Shown: positions 1 through 6,343 of the stretch, one piece after another
Position numbering within the stretch: position 1 is the stretch's first letter
Layout: the number at the start of each line of letters is the position of its first letter
NCBI GenBank assembly: GCA_005786915.1
Contig: SYCM01000020.1
Coordinates: 1-6,534 of the forward strand
DNA from: Bacteroidota bacterium
Lineage (GTDB): Bacteria; Bacteroidota; Bacteroidia; Flavobacteriales; Schleiferiaceae
DNA length: 6,534 nucleotides
Direction of reading: 5' to 3'
Made by a program: the position numbers and the translations under genes
Notes under the pieces: model-generated
What the model saw: the letters and a program-made list of their open reading frames with translations, nothing else
What the model was told of the DNA's origin: nothing
Database searches by the model: none

Positions 1-142
1 CACGGCCGGATACCTGCACCACGATTCCATGACGCGGGCCGCCTACCTCCACGTGATGCGGCACGCGGACTTTGCTCCGCGCGAACTCCTCGAAGCCCCC
101 GACTACGACGCAGCGCTCAAGGGCGCCGAGCCCCGCTACTAG
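1..142 (+). CDS. C-terminal end of an unrecognised protein (5' partial)
   Basis: The frame whose codons begin at position 2 is open from the window edge to a TAG at 140-142 and gives 46 residues, ending in the residues KGAEPRY. The stretch is rich in His, Met, Arg and acidic residues, with HHDSM near the start and VMRHADFAPRELLE in the middle. It looks like a soluble, mostly helical protein end; there is no membrane segment and no T9SS tail. The stop is followed within 10 bases by a strong hairpin, which supports this being a true gene end. The gene converges with the esterase gene on the other strand. I do not recognise the family, and no function is proposed. Confidence is for it being coding, not for identity. 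Confidence 0.6.
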   Translation, partial: TAGYLHHDSMTRAAYLHVMRHADFAPRELLEAPDYDAALKGAEPRY

Positions 143-143
143 C

Positions 144-173
144 AAAAAAGCCCGCCGAGCGAACTCGGCGGGC
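144..173 (-). terminator. Intrinsic terminator between convergent genes
   Basis: A perfect 10-bp GC-rich stem (arms 150-159 and 164-173) closes a CGAA tetraloop at 160-163. Read on the minus strand it is followed directly by six T residues (A run at 144-149), the classic layout for terminating the esterase transcript, whose stop codon lies 23 bases upstream. On the plus strand the hairpin is followed by CTCTTAATT, a weaker U-tract, so it may also serve the short plus-strand gene ending at 142. Only one such hairpin lies in the 53-bp convergent gap, so a shared bidirectional terminator is the simplest reading. Confidence 0.88.
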
Positions 174-195
174 CTCTTAATTCAGCACGCTGGGC

Positions 196-1803
196 TTAGT
201 GGCGGACCAGCTTGGCCGTATGCATCCCGCGTTCGGTGTGCACGCGCACGAAGTAGGCCCCCGGCGCCCAAGTGGCACTCGGCAGCTCGACTTCGGTTCC
301 GTTCACCGTGGCGGCAAACACCGGACGTCCCAGGATGTCCATTACCTCCACCGCCGTGACGTTGGCACCAAAAGCACGCAGCAGCGCGTTGGCCGTCGTC
401 GGGTTCGGAACCAACTGCATCTTCACCGCCTCCACTTCGGGAACCGAGATGCTGGAGCCCACGGCGTTCAGCGCCTTCGCCATGCGGGGCATCGCAAACG
501 CCATCCCCGTGTCGATGTAGAGCAGCGACTGGGCCTTGATGTTGGGGTTGGTCTCGTTGGCCGACAGCGGATCGTTGCCGTCCCACCAATCCCAGGGATT
601 GGCATTCACCTTAAAGGGCATCGTCGCGTTCGGCGGAAGCATGTTGAACGTGTACAGGTTCTCCTGCGCGCCAAGGTTGTAGGGATTCGTGCGGGCCTTC
701 ACCGAGTAGGCGTCGTTCATCGTCGACGCTGCAAGCACCGTGTTGTTGCCAAAGCTGTTGGCCATTTTCACGGCGGTGTGGCTGCCGGCCACCTCAACCA
801 CAGGGAAGAAGGCGCCCGCGATGGGCACGTTCACCATTCCGCGGTAGTAGGGTGCAAAAAAATCGTAGCGGCTGTGGAAGCTCACGATCGGCGCGTCGCC
901 TTGGGCCATCCACGCGGAATCTCCAAGGGCTCCGCCCAAGTTGATCACCATGTTCACGTTGTGGGGCACGCCCTTGTACAGCTCGATGTTTCGGCCGGGC
1001 TGCGTTTGGTCAACTAAGGGCAGACCAGTGACCGGGTGCGTACCATTGATTACCGCCTTTCCGCCGTAGCCGTTCCAATCACCCACCCGCGCCGTGTCCA
1101 CATAGGGAGCGCCCGCCGCAACGGTGTTGCCGAAAATTCCGGTTCCCGCAGCTTGGTACTTGAACTTAGAGGGGGAGGCAACTTCAGCGTAGTTGTCAAT
1201 GGTTGCGTAGGCCAGCGTGATGTAGCCTCCCGAACCGGCACCAATCAGCGAAATGGCCGAAGGATCTACGCGGTAGGGGTCACCTAAGGCAAGCTTGGAC
1301 GCCCGAACGGAGCGCACGCACACCTTCGCGTCCTGCACGGCATTGTAAACGGCCATGAGGTTGGTTCCGCGACGCAAGTCCAGGTTGGTGGAGTTCGCCA
1401 ACCAACCGAGGCGGTAGCTCGCCGAAACAGCGACAAATCCGCGGCGCGCAAAACGCTTCGCCATTTCCACTACGGCCGAATCCTTGCGGTCGCCCATGGG
1501 CGAAGCCAAGCCTTTGGGCAAAAACGAGCCCGTGTGGAAGATGATCACTACGGGGCGCGACGCCACCTGGTCCACGGCCGTGTCGGGCATGTAGATGTCG
1601 GCGTACATCGGTACCACCATCGGTCCGCCCATCGTGGCCGGAACGTATTGGCTGAAGTTGTAGCCGTAGGCCACGTTGGGAAGCACCGTCACTTGCGCGT
1701 CGGTAAACACCTCGTCGAGGTAGCGCTGCTGGGCCGAAGCCGAGAACGCCGTTAATGCCAATGCCGCTGCGGCAATTAGGCTCTTAGGGTAGGTTATTTT
1801 CAT
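196..1803 (-). CDS. Secreted alpha/beta-hydrolase (carboxylesterase-like) with T9SS type A sorting domain
   Basis: A predicted 535-residue extracellular or cell-surface ester hydrolase. Residues 1-24 are a Sec signal peptide (basic start, Ala/Leu core, ASA before QQ). The hydrolase domain spans about 40-440. FHTGSF (89-94) sits where esterases carry the HGG oxyanion motif. Ser191, in IGAGSGG, is the likely nucleophile. Asp314 in SFHSRYDFFAP and His342 in EVAGSHT sit in the expected order and spacing for the Asp and His of the triad. A Trp/Asp-rich patch (PWDWWDGNDP, 403-412) precedes a linker. Residues about 462-535 match the T9SS type A C-terminal domain: LVPNPTTANALL, then VEVMDILGRPVF, then WAPGAYFVRVHTERG and a KLVRH end. 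That domain directs export across the outer membrane and is normally removed. The nucleophile elbow reads A-x-S-x-G instead of G-x-S-x-G. The gene follows the TonB receptor gene by 41 bp and ends just before a strong terminator, so it is probably the last gene of an operon. The substrate is unknown; carboxylesters, lipids or polyesters are all possible. Confidence 0.88.
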   Translation of the reverse strand: MKITYPKSLIAAAALALTAFSASAQQRYLDEVFTDAQVTVLPNVAYGYNFSQYVPATMGGPMVVPMYADIYMPDTAVDQVASRPVVIIFHTGSFLPKGLASPMGDRKDSAVVEMAKRFARRGFVAVSASYRLGWLANSTNLDLRRGTNLMAVYNAVQDAKVCVRSVRASKLALGDPYRVDPSAISLIGAGSGGYITLAYATIDNYAEVASPSKFKYQAAGTGIFGNTVAAGAPYVDTARVGDWNGYGGKAVINGTHPVTGLPLVDQTQPGRNIELYKGVPHNVNMVINLGGALGDSAWMAQGDAPIVSFHSRYDFFAPYYRGMVNVPIAGAFFPVVEVAGSHTAVKMANSFGNNTVLAASTMNDAYSVKARTNPYNLGAQENLYTFNMLPPNATMPFKVNANPWDWWDGNDPLSANETNPNIKAQSLLYIDTGMAFAMPRMAKALNAVGSSISVPEVEAVKMQLVPNPTTANALLRAFGANVTAVEVMDILGRPVFAATVNGTEVELPSATWAPGAYFVRVHTERGMHTAKLVRH

Positions 1804-1844
1804 GCATTTTGGAGATTAGGAATGAGAAATTTACGTAAAATAAT
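1804..1844 (-). promoter_or_regulatory. AT-rich intergenic spacer with a 10-bp palindrome; possible internal promoter
   Basis: This 41-bp gap between the receptor stop and the esterase ATG is far more AT-rich than its surroundings. It contains the perfect palindrome TTTACGTAAA at 1830-1839. On the minus strand TAAATTTC (1833-1826) matches the Bacteroidota -7 consensus TAnnTTTG at five of six fixed positions and would start a transcript with a leader of roughly 15 bases. No convincing -33 TTG element is visible at the usual distance. The 7-mer AATTTAC also occurs twice, at 1828-1834 and 1842-1848. It may be only a spacer within an operon; an internal promoter or operator is possible but weakly supported. 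Confidence 0.25.
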
Positions 1845-4595
1845 TTACTTCGAGGGGGCGTTCCACGTCAACGAGACGTAGGTCAGCCTTCCCACCGCCG
1901 GACCGCCGTAGACCTGAACGACCTTTTGGTTCAACAGGTTGCTCGACCCCAACTTGACCTGCCACACCAGGTCGGGCTTGGCCCACGACACCTGGGCGTC
2001 CACCAGGCTGTAGCTTGGAATCCGCCCGGTAAACTGGGGCGAGCCCTCAAAAAGAAATCCCTCCACCCACTTGTAGGTGACGTTGAACCCGCAGCGTCCT
2101 TTGCCCAGCTTCCAGTCGAGGTCACGGCCCGCAAACGACAGGTTGTACTTGTGTTCGGGGGTGTTGTAGGCCGGAATAATAGGGTCGTCTTCGCCCGCAT
2201 TCAGCACGTTCCATGTGTAATTGCCTGCAAGCGTGTAGCGCGAAAAGTAGTAGTTGGCCCCAAGGCTAAACCCTTGCGTAGTAACCTGTTCCGTCGCGTT
2301 GGACGCAATCCGGTAGGCCTGCACTGAGGAGAGTCGATTCGCTGCGCTGCCGCCGGGATCGTCTTCGATGCGCAAGCCCAGATGGTAGCCAATAAAATCC
2401 GTGTACCAGCTGTAGTAGTACGTTGCGTCGAGGTACAACCGATCCCACCACGTCGTGCGGTACCCCAACTCCACATTGCGCACCTGTTCTGGGCGGACCG
2501 CTTCGCGCGAGTAGTACTGCCACTGCCAGTCTGCCCGGGCCTGCGGGCCCGCCTTCAAAAAATCGCTGACCTCGTCGACCGTCACCAGCGAATCGTAGCC
2601 ATTGAGGTTGCCCAGCAGCAGCGCCCGGCCCACATTGTAGTACAAATACTGATCTTGAAGCGTCGGATTCCGAACCGCCGACGAAAAACCGAGCCGCCAC
2701 ACGCTACGCTCGTTGGGTCGGTACACCACCGAAGCGGCGGGCGAGAACAGCCAACTAAAATTCTGATTCTTGTCGGCGCGGGCGGTTGCGCTCACCGTCC
2801 ACTGCTCCCCCCAGTTGCGAGTGTAGCCCGCATACAGCCCCAGTTCGGCCACGCGAAGCACCCGGCCGTTCGTGTCGCTGAACAGCGTTCCGCGCGAATT
2901 CGGACGGTACTGGCGAAGGCTCGAGCCCAGCGTGAAGCGTCCGCCCGCCACGTCGTAGGCCCGCTGCCCGTGCAGGTGCGCGAGCGACGACCGATCCCAA
3001 AACTGCGACCCCCCTTCGGTGAACGGCCGCGTAATGATCGACTGCTTCAGCGCCTCAAACGCCGCAGACCCCGGAATCAGCATGCTGTCGGGGTCGTAGG
3101 CCATGTCCATCCAATTGCGGTTGCTCGCGTGCAGCGAATCAAACACGCCCGGATGTTCCGCCCAGAGCTGGGCCATGGCCGCACTGAAGTCCGCAGCCGA
3201 AAGCGACTCGTCGGGGTAGCCCGGCAGCGCCCGGACCACCGGCTTTTGAAAAATCGTCCAAAACGAGCGGTATTGATTCGCCCAAAACCCGTCGTTCAGC
3301 ACCGAATCCTGCATGCGAAGGGCCGTAAAGTAGGCGTCGTAGGTCTTGCCCGCGTCCTCGTGGGTGGTGTAGGCGCGCACGAACCAGTCCTCGCCCTTGC
3401 GCAGCTCGACGCGGTTCTGCAAAAACTGAATGTTCTTGAGGCTGAACCGGTTATCTCCTTGATATACCGTGGTCCCGGTTCCATAGTTCAGGGCATAAAT
3501 GGCCTCCACCCCGGCGCGGTTGCGGTAGTGCACCGACGTCGCCATCTTCAGGTTTTCGGTGTTGTAGTCCACGAGCGCGGACTCCTCAATCCCGCGGCGG
3601 TGGTAGGTTCCGATGCCCGCGTAGGTTTTCACGTCGCCCCCGTCGTCGTAGGTAATTTCGTCCCCGTAGCGGTTGACCGCGTCGTACCCCCCGGGGTTGT
3701 CGACCGCGGACTTGGAACCGTCCGTCGGGTCGAGGTTGGTCGCCTCCCAGTCGTCGGCCCGCAGCGCAAACAAGTTGATTTTGTAGGCCCAACTGGCGCT
3801 TCCGTCCGCCCGTTTAAACGCTTGCGCGTGGCGGAACCCAAATTCCGCCAAGCGGCGCTCGCCCGCCTTCACCTGCACCGAAGTCCCCTGAAACCGGTAG
3901 GGATCCTTGGTGGTCATGGCGATAACTCCGTTGAACGCTGAGGGGCCGTACAGGGCTCCGACCGCCCCCGAAATGACGTCGACCTGCTGCACGTCGAGCT
4001 CGCTGGCGCCCAAAAAGTTGCCGAGCGAAAAATTCAATCCCGGGGCCTGGTTATCCACCCCGTCGATGACTTGAAGGCTGCGCACCGGGCTGGTGCTGTT
4101 GAATCCGCGGGTGTTGATGATTTTAAATCCAATGCTGGCCGAGGTCAGGTCGACGCCCTTCATGCTGCCGAGGGCTTCATAAAAGTTGGGCGCGGGGGCT
4201 TCCTTCATGCTCACCAAATCCAAGGCCTCCACGGTGAGCGGCGCCTGCTTTTGCTTTTCCGAAATTTTGGAAGCGACGATTTGGGCCTCCGAAAGTTCCA
4301 CGGATGACGCCGTGAGTTTGATGTTCAGCGGATTCGCATTCCGCACCTCAGCACGGTAGGGCTCGTAGGCAAAAGCTTCCACCAAAATGGTCGCAGGAAG
4401 CGGTACCCCCTGCACCACGAACGCGCCTTCAAGGTCGGTAACCACCTTGATCGAGCCCACGGTAACCCGCGCTGAAGGCAGCGCCTCGCGGGTTCTGGCG
4501 TCGGTCACGGTTCCGGTAATTCGCGCCGTTTGCGCACTCAACGTCGCGGAGAGCACCAGGCTCAGCATCCCCAAAATGCGGGCATAAAACTTCAT
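1845..4595 (-). CDS. TonB-dependent outer-membrane receptor with carboxypeptidase-regulatory-like N-terminal domain
   Basis: A 916-residue active transporter that would move a substrate across the outer membrane using TonB-ExbBD energy. Residues 1-21 are a signal peptide (cleavage after LSA, before QT). Residues about 25-95 form the beta-sandwich CarbopepD-regulatory-like domain (RITGTVTDARTREALPSARV; TDLEGAF). LSEAQIVASK (101-110) is the likely TonB box. The plug covers about 117-230, with NTRGFNSTSPVRSLQVIDGV (161-180) and VDVISGAVGALYGPSAFNGV (205-224). The rest is a 22-strand-type barrel, with family-typical segments SSAVRNPTLQDQYLYYNVG (638-656), RPEQVRNVELGYR (701-713) and YNTPEHKYNLS (810-820). 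Length is normal. It ends in LTWNAPSK, four residues past the last aromatic, not in a terminal Phe or Trp. No SusD-type partner lies next to it, so it does not look like a canonical SusC. The next gene downstream encodes a T9SS-secreted esterase, which suggests import of a product of that enzyme. The ligand cannot be read from the sequence. Confidence 0.95.
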   Translation of the reverse strand: MKFYARILGMLSLVLSATLSAQTARITGTVTDARTREALPSARVTVGSIKVVTDLEGAFVVQGVPLPATILVEAFAYEPYRAEVRNANPLNIKLTASSVELSEAQIVASKISEKQKQAPLTVEALDLVSMKEAPAPNFYEALGSMKGVDLTSASIGFKIINTRGFNSTSPVRSLQVIDGVDNQAPGLNFSLGNFLGASELDVQQVDVISGAVGALYGPSAFNGVIAMTTKDPYRFQGTSVQVKAGERRLAEFGFRHAQAFKRADGSASWAYKINLFALRADDWEATNLDPTDGSKSAVDNPGGYDAVNRYGDEITYDDGGDVKTYAGIGTYHRRGIEESALVDYNTENLKMATSVHYRNRAGVEAIYALNYGTGTTVYQGDNRFSLKNIQFLQNRVELRKGEDWFVRAYTTHEDAGKTYDAYFTALRMQDSVLNDGFWANQYRSFWTIFQKPVVRALPGYPDESLSAADFSAAMAQLWAEHPGVFDSLHASNRNWMDMAYDPDSMLIPGSAAFEALKQSIITRPFTEGGSQFWDRSSLAHLHGQRAYDVAGGRFTLGSSLRQYRPNSRGTLFSDTNGRVLRVAELGLYAGYTRNWGEQWTVSATARADKNQNFSWLFSPAASVVYRPNERSVWRLGFSSAVRNPTLQDQYLYYNVGRALLLGNLNGYDSLVTVDEVSDFLKAGPQARADWQWQYYSREAVRPEQVRNVELGYRTTWWDRLYLDATYYYSWYTDFIGYHLGLRIEDDPGGSAANRLSSVQAYRIASNATEQVTTQGFSLGANYYFSRYTLAGNYTWNVLNAGEDDPIIPAYNTPEHKYNLSFAGRDLDWKLGKGRCGFNVTYKWVEGFLFEGSPQFTGRIPSYSLVDAQVSWAKPDLVWQVKLGSSNLLNQKVVQVYGGPAVGRLTYVSLTWNAPSK

Positions 4596-4606
4596 AAATG
4601 GGCGTT

Positions 4607-4641
4607 TAGGTGCCCTTAAAGTACGGATTTTCGGGCACCTA
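4607..4641. promoter_or_regulatory. 9-bp inverted repeat overlapping the aminotransferase stop codon
   Basis: TAGGTGCCC at 4607-4615 and GGGCACCTA at 4633-4641 are perfect reverse complements separated by 17 bases. On the minus strand the first arm includes the aminotransferase stop (TAG, 4641-4639) and the second ends 11 bases before the receptor ATG. No T-run follows on either strand, so it does not look like an ordinary intrinsic terminator. The middle holds TACTTTAA on the minus strand, matching the Bacteroidota -7 consensus at only four of six fixed positions. The GGGC of the promoter-proximal arm could also pair with GCCC nearer the ATG (plus positions 4600-4603 with 4612-4615), giving two exclusive folds in RNA. 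It could be an operator, an attenuator-like leader or an mRNA processing or stability element. Confidence 0.4.
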
Positions 4642-5547
4642 GGGGAAGGCCGCCGACCAGCGTCCGCTCGCCACCCGGGCGTGAAAGGCCGCCGAAAGCT
4701 GCGCCGTCAGGGGTCCTACCTGGCCGCTGCCGATGCGGCGCCCGTCCACTTCCACCACCGGAGTGAGCTCGCCCATGGTTCCCGTGCCAAAGGCCTCGTC
4801 AGCGGTGTAGAGCTCGGTCAGCGACAGGTCTCGTTCCGCCGTAGGGATGCCCAGCTCCCGGCCAAGCTCCAGTACGATTCCGCGCGTGATGCCCGGCAAG
4901 CAGTTGGTCGCGTGCGGGGTGAGCAGTTGTCCGCCGCGCACGGCGAACAGGTTGGTCCCGTTCATTTCGGACACGAAGCCGCGCTCGTCGAGCATAAGGG
5001 CGTCGTCGGCCCCGGCCACGTTGGCTTGAATTTTTGCCAATATGTTGTTGATCAGGTTGTTGTGATGGATTTTGGAGTCCACGAACTGCGGGCTGTTCCG
5101 GCGTATGGCCGAGGTGACGACGCGCACCCCGGCGGCGTTGTCGTAGACCGGTTTTTTCCATTCGGCCAGCACAATGAGCGTGCAGCCCTTTTGGTTGAGG
5201 CGCGGATCCATTCCCGACGTGATTTTCTCTCCGCGGGTCAGCGTCAGCCGAACGTGGGCGTCGCCACGCATTCCGTTGGCTTCCAAGGTTTGAAATAGGG
5301 CGGAGCGGACTTCGTCGCGCGTCGGCACCTGGGCAAAGGCCATGGCGTGGGCCGAAGCGAACAGCCGGTCGAGGTGGTAGTCGAGGGCAAAGATTCCGTT
5401 GGGGTACACGCGCAGACCCTCCCAAACGGCGTCGCCCCCCTGAACGGCGGAGTCAAAGACGCTTACCTTGGCCTGATCCCGGTGCCAGAGCCGATCTCCG
5501 ACCCAAACCTGCAGGTTCGCGTTTTGCGGATTAAACGTTTGAAGCAT
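4639..5547 (-). CDS. Class IV PLP-dependent aminotransferase (branched-chain/D-amino-acid aminotransferase-like)
   Basis: A cytoplasmic pyridoxal-phosphate transaminase of fold type IV, 302 residues, a typical length for the IlvE/Dat/PabC family. The N-terminal domain carries VSVFDSAVQGGDAVWEGLRV (28-47) and HLDRLFASA (58-66), where Arg61 is placed to bind the PLP phosphate. Lys159 in DSKIHHNN is the likely Schiff-base lysine. Glu194 in FVSEMNGTNLF is the residue expected to contact the pyridine nitrogen. LPGITRGIVLELGRELGI (217-234) and GTGTMGELTPVVEVDG (255-270) are the usual family blocks near the cofactor phosphate. Members of this family act on branched-chain amino acids, D-amino acids or aminodeoxychorismate, and sequence alone does not settle which. 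The eukaryote-type BCAT motifs are absent, and I would not assign ilvE. It starts 11 bp after the stop of the sulfotransferase-like gene, so the two are almost surely co-transcribed. The chosen ATG is the first in frame, and the upstream spacer is AT-rich without a clear Shine-Dalgarno. Confidence 0.92.
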   Translation of the reverse strand: MLQTFNPQNANLQVWVGDRLWHRDQAKVSVFDSAVQGGDAVWEGLRVYPNGIFALDYHLDRLFASAHAMAFAQVPTRDEVRSALFQTLEANGMRGDAHVRLTLTRGEKITSGMDPRLNQKGCTLIVLAEWKKPVYDNAAGVRVVTSAIRRNSPQFVDSKIHHNNLINNILAKIQANVAGADDALMLDERGFVSEMNGTNLFAVRGGQLLTPHATNCLPGITRGIVLELGRELGIPTAERDLSLTELYTADEAFGTGTMGELTPVVEVDGRRIGSGQVGPLTAQLSAAFHARVASGRWSAAFP

Positions 5548-5558
5548 AATAAACGAAT

Positions 5559-6269
5559 TTACTCAAGTAGAAGCGCTTGATTCGCCAAGCGGGCAAACAA
5601 GGGCGCCGATTCTTCCGCAAGGGCCTCAAGATGCTCGGGCATGCGGGGCGGTTCCGGAGACGGAGTGCCAAAGCCCGTGGACTGGTGTACTTGTGCGTAC
5701 CAATGCGGCGCCCAAACTCCGTCGTAGGGCTTCGGACCGGCCGGCCACGAGAGCTGTTCCGGCCTGAACTCGAGGTCCAGTGCGGCGCACACCTGACGGA
5801 ACCCCCGTTCGGGATCGCGCAAGAGGTCGTCCGAGTCAACGACCACCAAAGGAGCTCCTAACGACTCAAGCTGCTTCAGTGCGTCGAGCTGCTCGCGCAG
5901 CGCCACGTCGCGCAACGACACCTCCGGAACCACCTTGGCGAACGACGCGATGACCTTGCGGGGGCTTCGAATCCACAAAATGTGCTTCCAGCCCGCCGCG
6001 GGGCTGAGGTCCAGCCCGTCCATGTGGTGGGCCATATTCTTGAGGTAGGTAGGGCGCTGCAGGGTGGCTAACTCCGCCCACACCGCGGCCGGATCGATCG
6101 GTTGGTGGGCGAGGACCGCCTTGCGGCCCGGGTGGTCCGCACGGGTTCGCGCCAAATAGGCCGCATAAAACGGCTCGTCCACGACTCCCCAGCCCGGCCG
6201 CTGGGCAAAGCTGTACATCAGCGCCGTCGAAACGTTTCGCGGACCCGAGAGGGCGTGCAGCACTTCCAT
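5559..6269 (-). CDS. Sulfotransferase-fold (PAPS-binding P-loop) family protein
   Basis: A 236-residue soluble protein with no signal peptide, hence cytoplasmic. LSGPRNVSTALMYSFAQRP (7-25) fits the sulfotransferase 5'-phosphosulfate-binding loop, with Arg11, Ser14 and Thr15 in the expected places; it is followed by the typical DEPFYAAYL segment (31-39). HILWIRSPRKVIASFAKV (96-113) fits the 3'-phosphate-binding motif, with Arg101 and Ser109 matching the conserved Arg and Ser. LVVVDSDDLLRDPERGFRQV (141-160) matches the usual region before the last helices (D.LL.DP). Family members transfer sulfate from PAPS to a hydroxyl or amine, but bacterial proteins of this subgroup are mostly untested. The acceptor is unknown, and a role other than sulfation is possible. 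The gene is first of the minus-strand set and lies 11 bp before the aminotransferase. From memory, plant branched-chain-aminotransferase-like proteins combine a similar P-loop domain with a class IV aminotransferase, which would give this pairing meaning; this should be verified. Confidence 0.85.
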   Translation of the reverse strand: MEVLHALSGPRNVSTALMYSFAQRPGWGVVDEPFYAAYLARTRADHPGRKAVLAHQPIDPAAVWAELATLQRPTYLKNMAHHMDGLDLSPAAGWKHILWIRSPRKVIASFAKVVPEVSLRDVALREQLDALKQLESLGAPLVVVDSDDLLRDPERGFRQVCAALDLEFRPEQLSWPAGPKPYDGVWAPHWYAQVHQSTGFGTPSPEPPRMPEHLEALAEESAPLFARLANQALLLE

Positions 6270-6343
6270 CGCAAACGAATGTACGCGCCGAAGGCGGGAA
6301 TTTAATCTGCGCTATCTTGAGGGCGAAAACCAAACCCTACGCC
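6270..6343. promoter_or_regulatory. Divergent intergenic region between sulfotransferase-like and cytochrome genes
   Basis: Transcription leaves this 74-bp gap in both directions, so it should hold promoters for the minus-strand gene set and for the plus-strand lipoprotein cytochrome. Matches to the Bacteroidota -7 consensus TAnnTTTG are partial: TATCTTGA at 6313-6320 (plus, four of six) and TACATTCG on the minus strand at 6283-6276 (five of six, but only six bases before the ATG, which would imply a nearly leaderless mRNA). A TTTG occurs on the minus strand near 6330-6333, but its spacing to that box is too long. No clear Shine-Dalgarno precedes either ATG. The promoter role is inferred from gene orientation more than from motifs. 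Confidence 0.45.

Noticed and set aside
72..359. A 95-codon plus-strand frame running through the terminator hairpin
   Set aside because: It would read across a strong terminator and into the antisense of the esterase tail; the translation is low-complexity (Ser/Pro/Arg/Ala).
199..1017. A 272-codon plus-strand open frame antisense to the esterase
   Set aside because: Composition is His/Arg/Val-heavy and low in meaningful motifs. The minus-strand frame here carries the T9SS tail and catalytic-site motifs.
2382..3941. A 519-codon plus-strand open frame antisense to the TonB receptor
   Set aside because: Its translation is rich in Arg, Val and His without a recognisable domain, as expected from the complement of a GC-rich gene. 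The opposite strand has clear plug and barrel motifs over the whole stretch.
1845..4595. Receptor as a SusC-type glycan importer
   Set aside because: No SusD-like lipoprotein gene is next to it and no carbohydrate-active enzyme is present in the window.
4607..4641. Inverted repeat as an intrinsic terminator of the aminotransferase gene
   Set aside because: The loop is 17 bases and no T-run follows on either strand, unlike the clear terminator at 144-173.
4681..5298. A 205-codon plus-strand open frame antisense to the aminotransferase
   Set aside because: It is a shadow of a gene with complete PLP-enzyme motifs; no start signal or domain of its own is visible.
5866..6333. A 155-codon minus-strand frame overlapping the start of the sulfotransferase-like gene and the intergenic region
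   Set aside because: Its translation is Gly/Pro/Arg-rich and without a domain, while the overlapping frame shows both PAPS-binding motifs.
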